6,742 bases of DNA, taken from an uncultured Actinomycetes bacterium (lineage in GTDB: Bacteria; Actinomycetota; Actinomycetes; Nanopelagicales; Nanopelagicaceae). Under the pieces are notes generated by a model. It saw only the letters and a program-made list of their open reading frames with translations. It was not told the origin of the DNA and made no database searches. Made by a program: the position numbers and the translations under genes. The stretch lies in contig CAJAFH010000183.1 in NCBI GenBank assembly GCA_903939005.1, positions 1 through 6,742 on the forward strand, written 5' to 3'. The stretch's first letter is position 1. Every line of letters starts with the position of its first letter. Shown in pieces: positions 5,983 to 6,742 of this stretch.

Positions 5983-6742
5983 ATGTCTGATGATTTCAAG
6001 CCAGGTCTTGAAGGTGTAATCGCATTCGAATCAGAGATTGCTGAACCCGATAAAGAAGGTAGCGCGCTTCGCTACCGCGGCGTTGATATTGATGACCTTG
6101 TTGGTCGCGTAACTTTCGGAAATGTTTGGGGCCTCTTAGTTGATGATTTATTCAACCCTGGTCTACCAAATGCTGAGCCATTCCCACTTCCAGTTCACTC
6201 AGGTGATGTGCGCGTAGATGTGCAATCTGCAATTGCAATGTTGGCACCAGCTTGGGGATTCAAGCCACTTCTAGATATTTCTGATGAAGAAGCTCGCAGC
6301 AACTTAGCGCGCACATCAGTGATGGTGCTTTCTTACTTAGCACAGGCAGCGCGCGGAATTGTTGCTCCAGCAGTTCCTGAATCTGAAATTGATAAGGCAC
6401 ACACTGTTGTTGAGCGAATGATGATTCGTTGGCGCGGAGAGCCTGACCCACTTCACGTTCGCGCAATTGATGCTTACTTTGTATCAGCTGCAGAGCACGG
6501 AATGAATGCATCAACATTTACCGGTCGCGTAATCGCATCAACTGGTGCAGATGTTTGTGCAGCAATCTCTGGCGCAATCGGTGCTATGTCAGGTCCACTT
6601 CACGGTGGCGCTCCTTCACGTGTATTGCACATGATCGAAGAAGTTGAAAAGTCTGGCGATGCAACTGCTTATGTAAAGGGCTTGCTTGATCGCAAAGAGC
6701 GCTTGATGGGATTCGGACACCGCGTTTACCGCGCCGAAGATC
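5983..6742 (+). CDS. citA: Citrate synthase (CitA type), 3' end outside window
   Basis: 253 residues are visible and the frame stays open at the right edge; the family is usually about 370-430 residues. The enzyme condenses oxaloacetate with acetyl-CoA to form citrate at entry to the TCA cycle, in the cytosol. The N-terminus MSDDFKPGLEGVIAFESEIA and LRYRGVDIDDLV (29-40) are typical of the short Gram-positive type. H172 in AEHGMNASTF corresponds to the oxaloacetate-binding His. H207 in SGPLHGGAP and H246 in GFGHRVYR correspond to the active-site histidines. The catalytic Asp of the large-domain loop lies beyond the window. The resemblance is closest to actinobacterial citrate synthase 2 (mycobacterial CitA, Rv0889c, from memory); the symbol gltA would be equally defensible. 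It has a strong Shine-Dalgarno sequence and is divergent from pdxH. Confidence 0.95.
   Translation, partial: MSDDFKPGLEGVIAFESEIAEPDKEGSALRYRGVDIDDLVGRVTFGNVWGLLVDDLFNPGLPNAEPFPLPVHSGDVRVDVQSAIAMLAPAWGFKPLLDISDEEARSNLARTSVMVLSYLAQAARGIVAPAVPESEIDKAHTVVERMMIRWRGEPDPLHVRAIDAYFVSAAEHGMNASTFTGRVIASTGADVCAAISGAIGAMSGPLHGGAPSRVLHMIEEVEKSGDATAYVKGLLDRKERLMGFGHRVYRAED

Overview
The window looks like a compact, fairly A+T-rich actinobacterial chromosome. Gene content is distinctly actinobacterial: a DUF3027 protein, a DUF2530 membrane protein, a long CspB-type cold-shock protein, a mycobacterial-type SerC and a CitA-type citrate synthase. As I remember it, most of these also lie close together in mycobacteria (Rv0871 cspB, Rv0882 DUF2530, Rv0883c DUF3027, Rv0884c serC, Rv0889c citA). 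The low G+C, very short spacers and abutting or overlapping genes suggest a streamlined lineage such as the freshwater acI group (Nanopelagicales: Planktophila/Nanopelagicus). That placement is inference from composition and family make-up.

Layout. Positions 1-119 (+) are the last codons of a groEL gene, followed by a strong two-part hairpin (149-196). Next come DUF3027 (205-867, +) and the CspB-type protein (990-1373, +). The cspB stop overlaps, tail to tail, the stop of a 67-residue DUF2530 membrane protein (1370-1573, -). That gene starts only 12 bp from the divergent start of an MFS exporter-like gene (1586-2842, +). From 5851 down to 2828 on the minus strand runs a tight array: pdxH, serC, a second MFS transporter, and a 26-codon single-helix membrane ORF whose ATG overlaps the transporter stop (ATGA). 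Divergent from pdxH, a citrate synthase gene begins at 5983 (+) and runs off the right edge.

How the genes fit together. The pdxH-serC pair links the enzyme that makes pyridoxal 5'-phosphate (PLP) to a PLP-dependent enzyme of serine synthesis, with a transporter translated right behind them. The other genes are housekeeping or stress-related (chaperonin, cold shock, TCA entry).

The most interesting points are in gene expression. Three ATGs (205, 1573, 2908) sit exactly 6 nt downstream of a TAnnnT -10 hexamer, the geometry of leaderless actinobacterial transcripts, and none has a Shine-Dalgarno sequence. In contrast, cspB and citA each carry a clean AAGGAG. One of the leaderless sites is a perfect TATAAT in front of the 26-codon ORF, which supports that ORF being a real gene. 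I see no mobile element, CRISPR array, tRNA or rRNA, and no obvious new defence or biosynthetic system.
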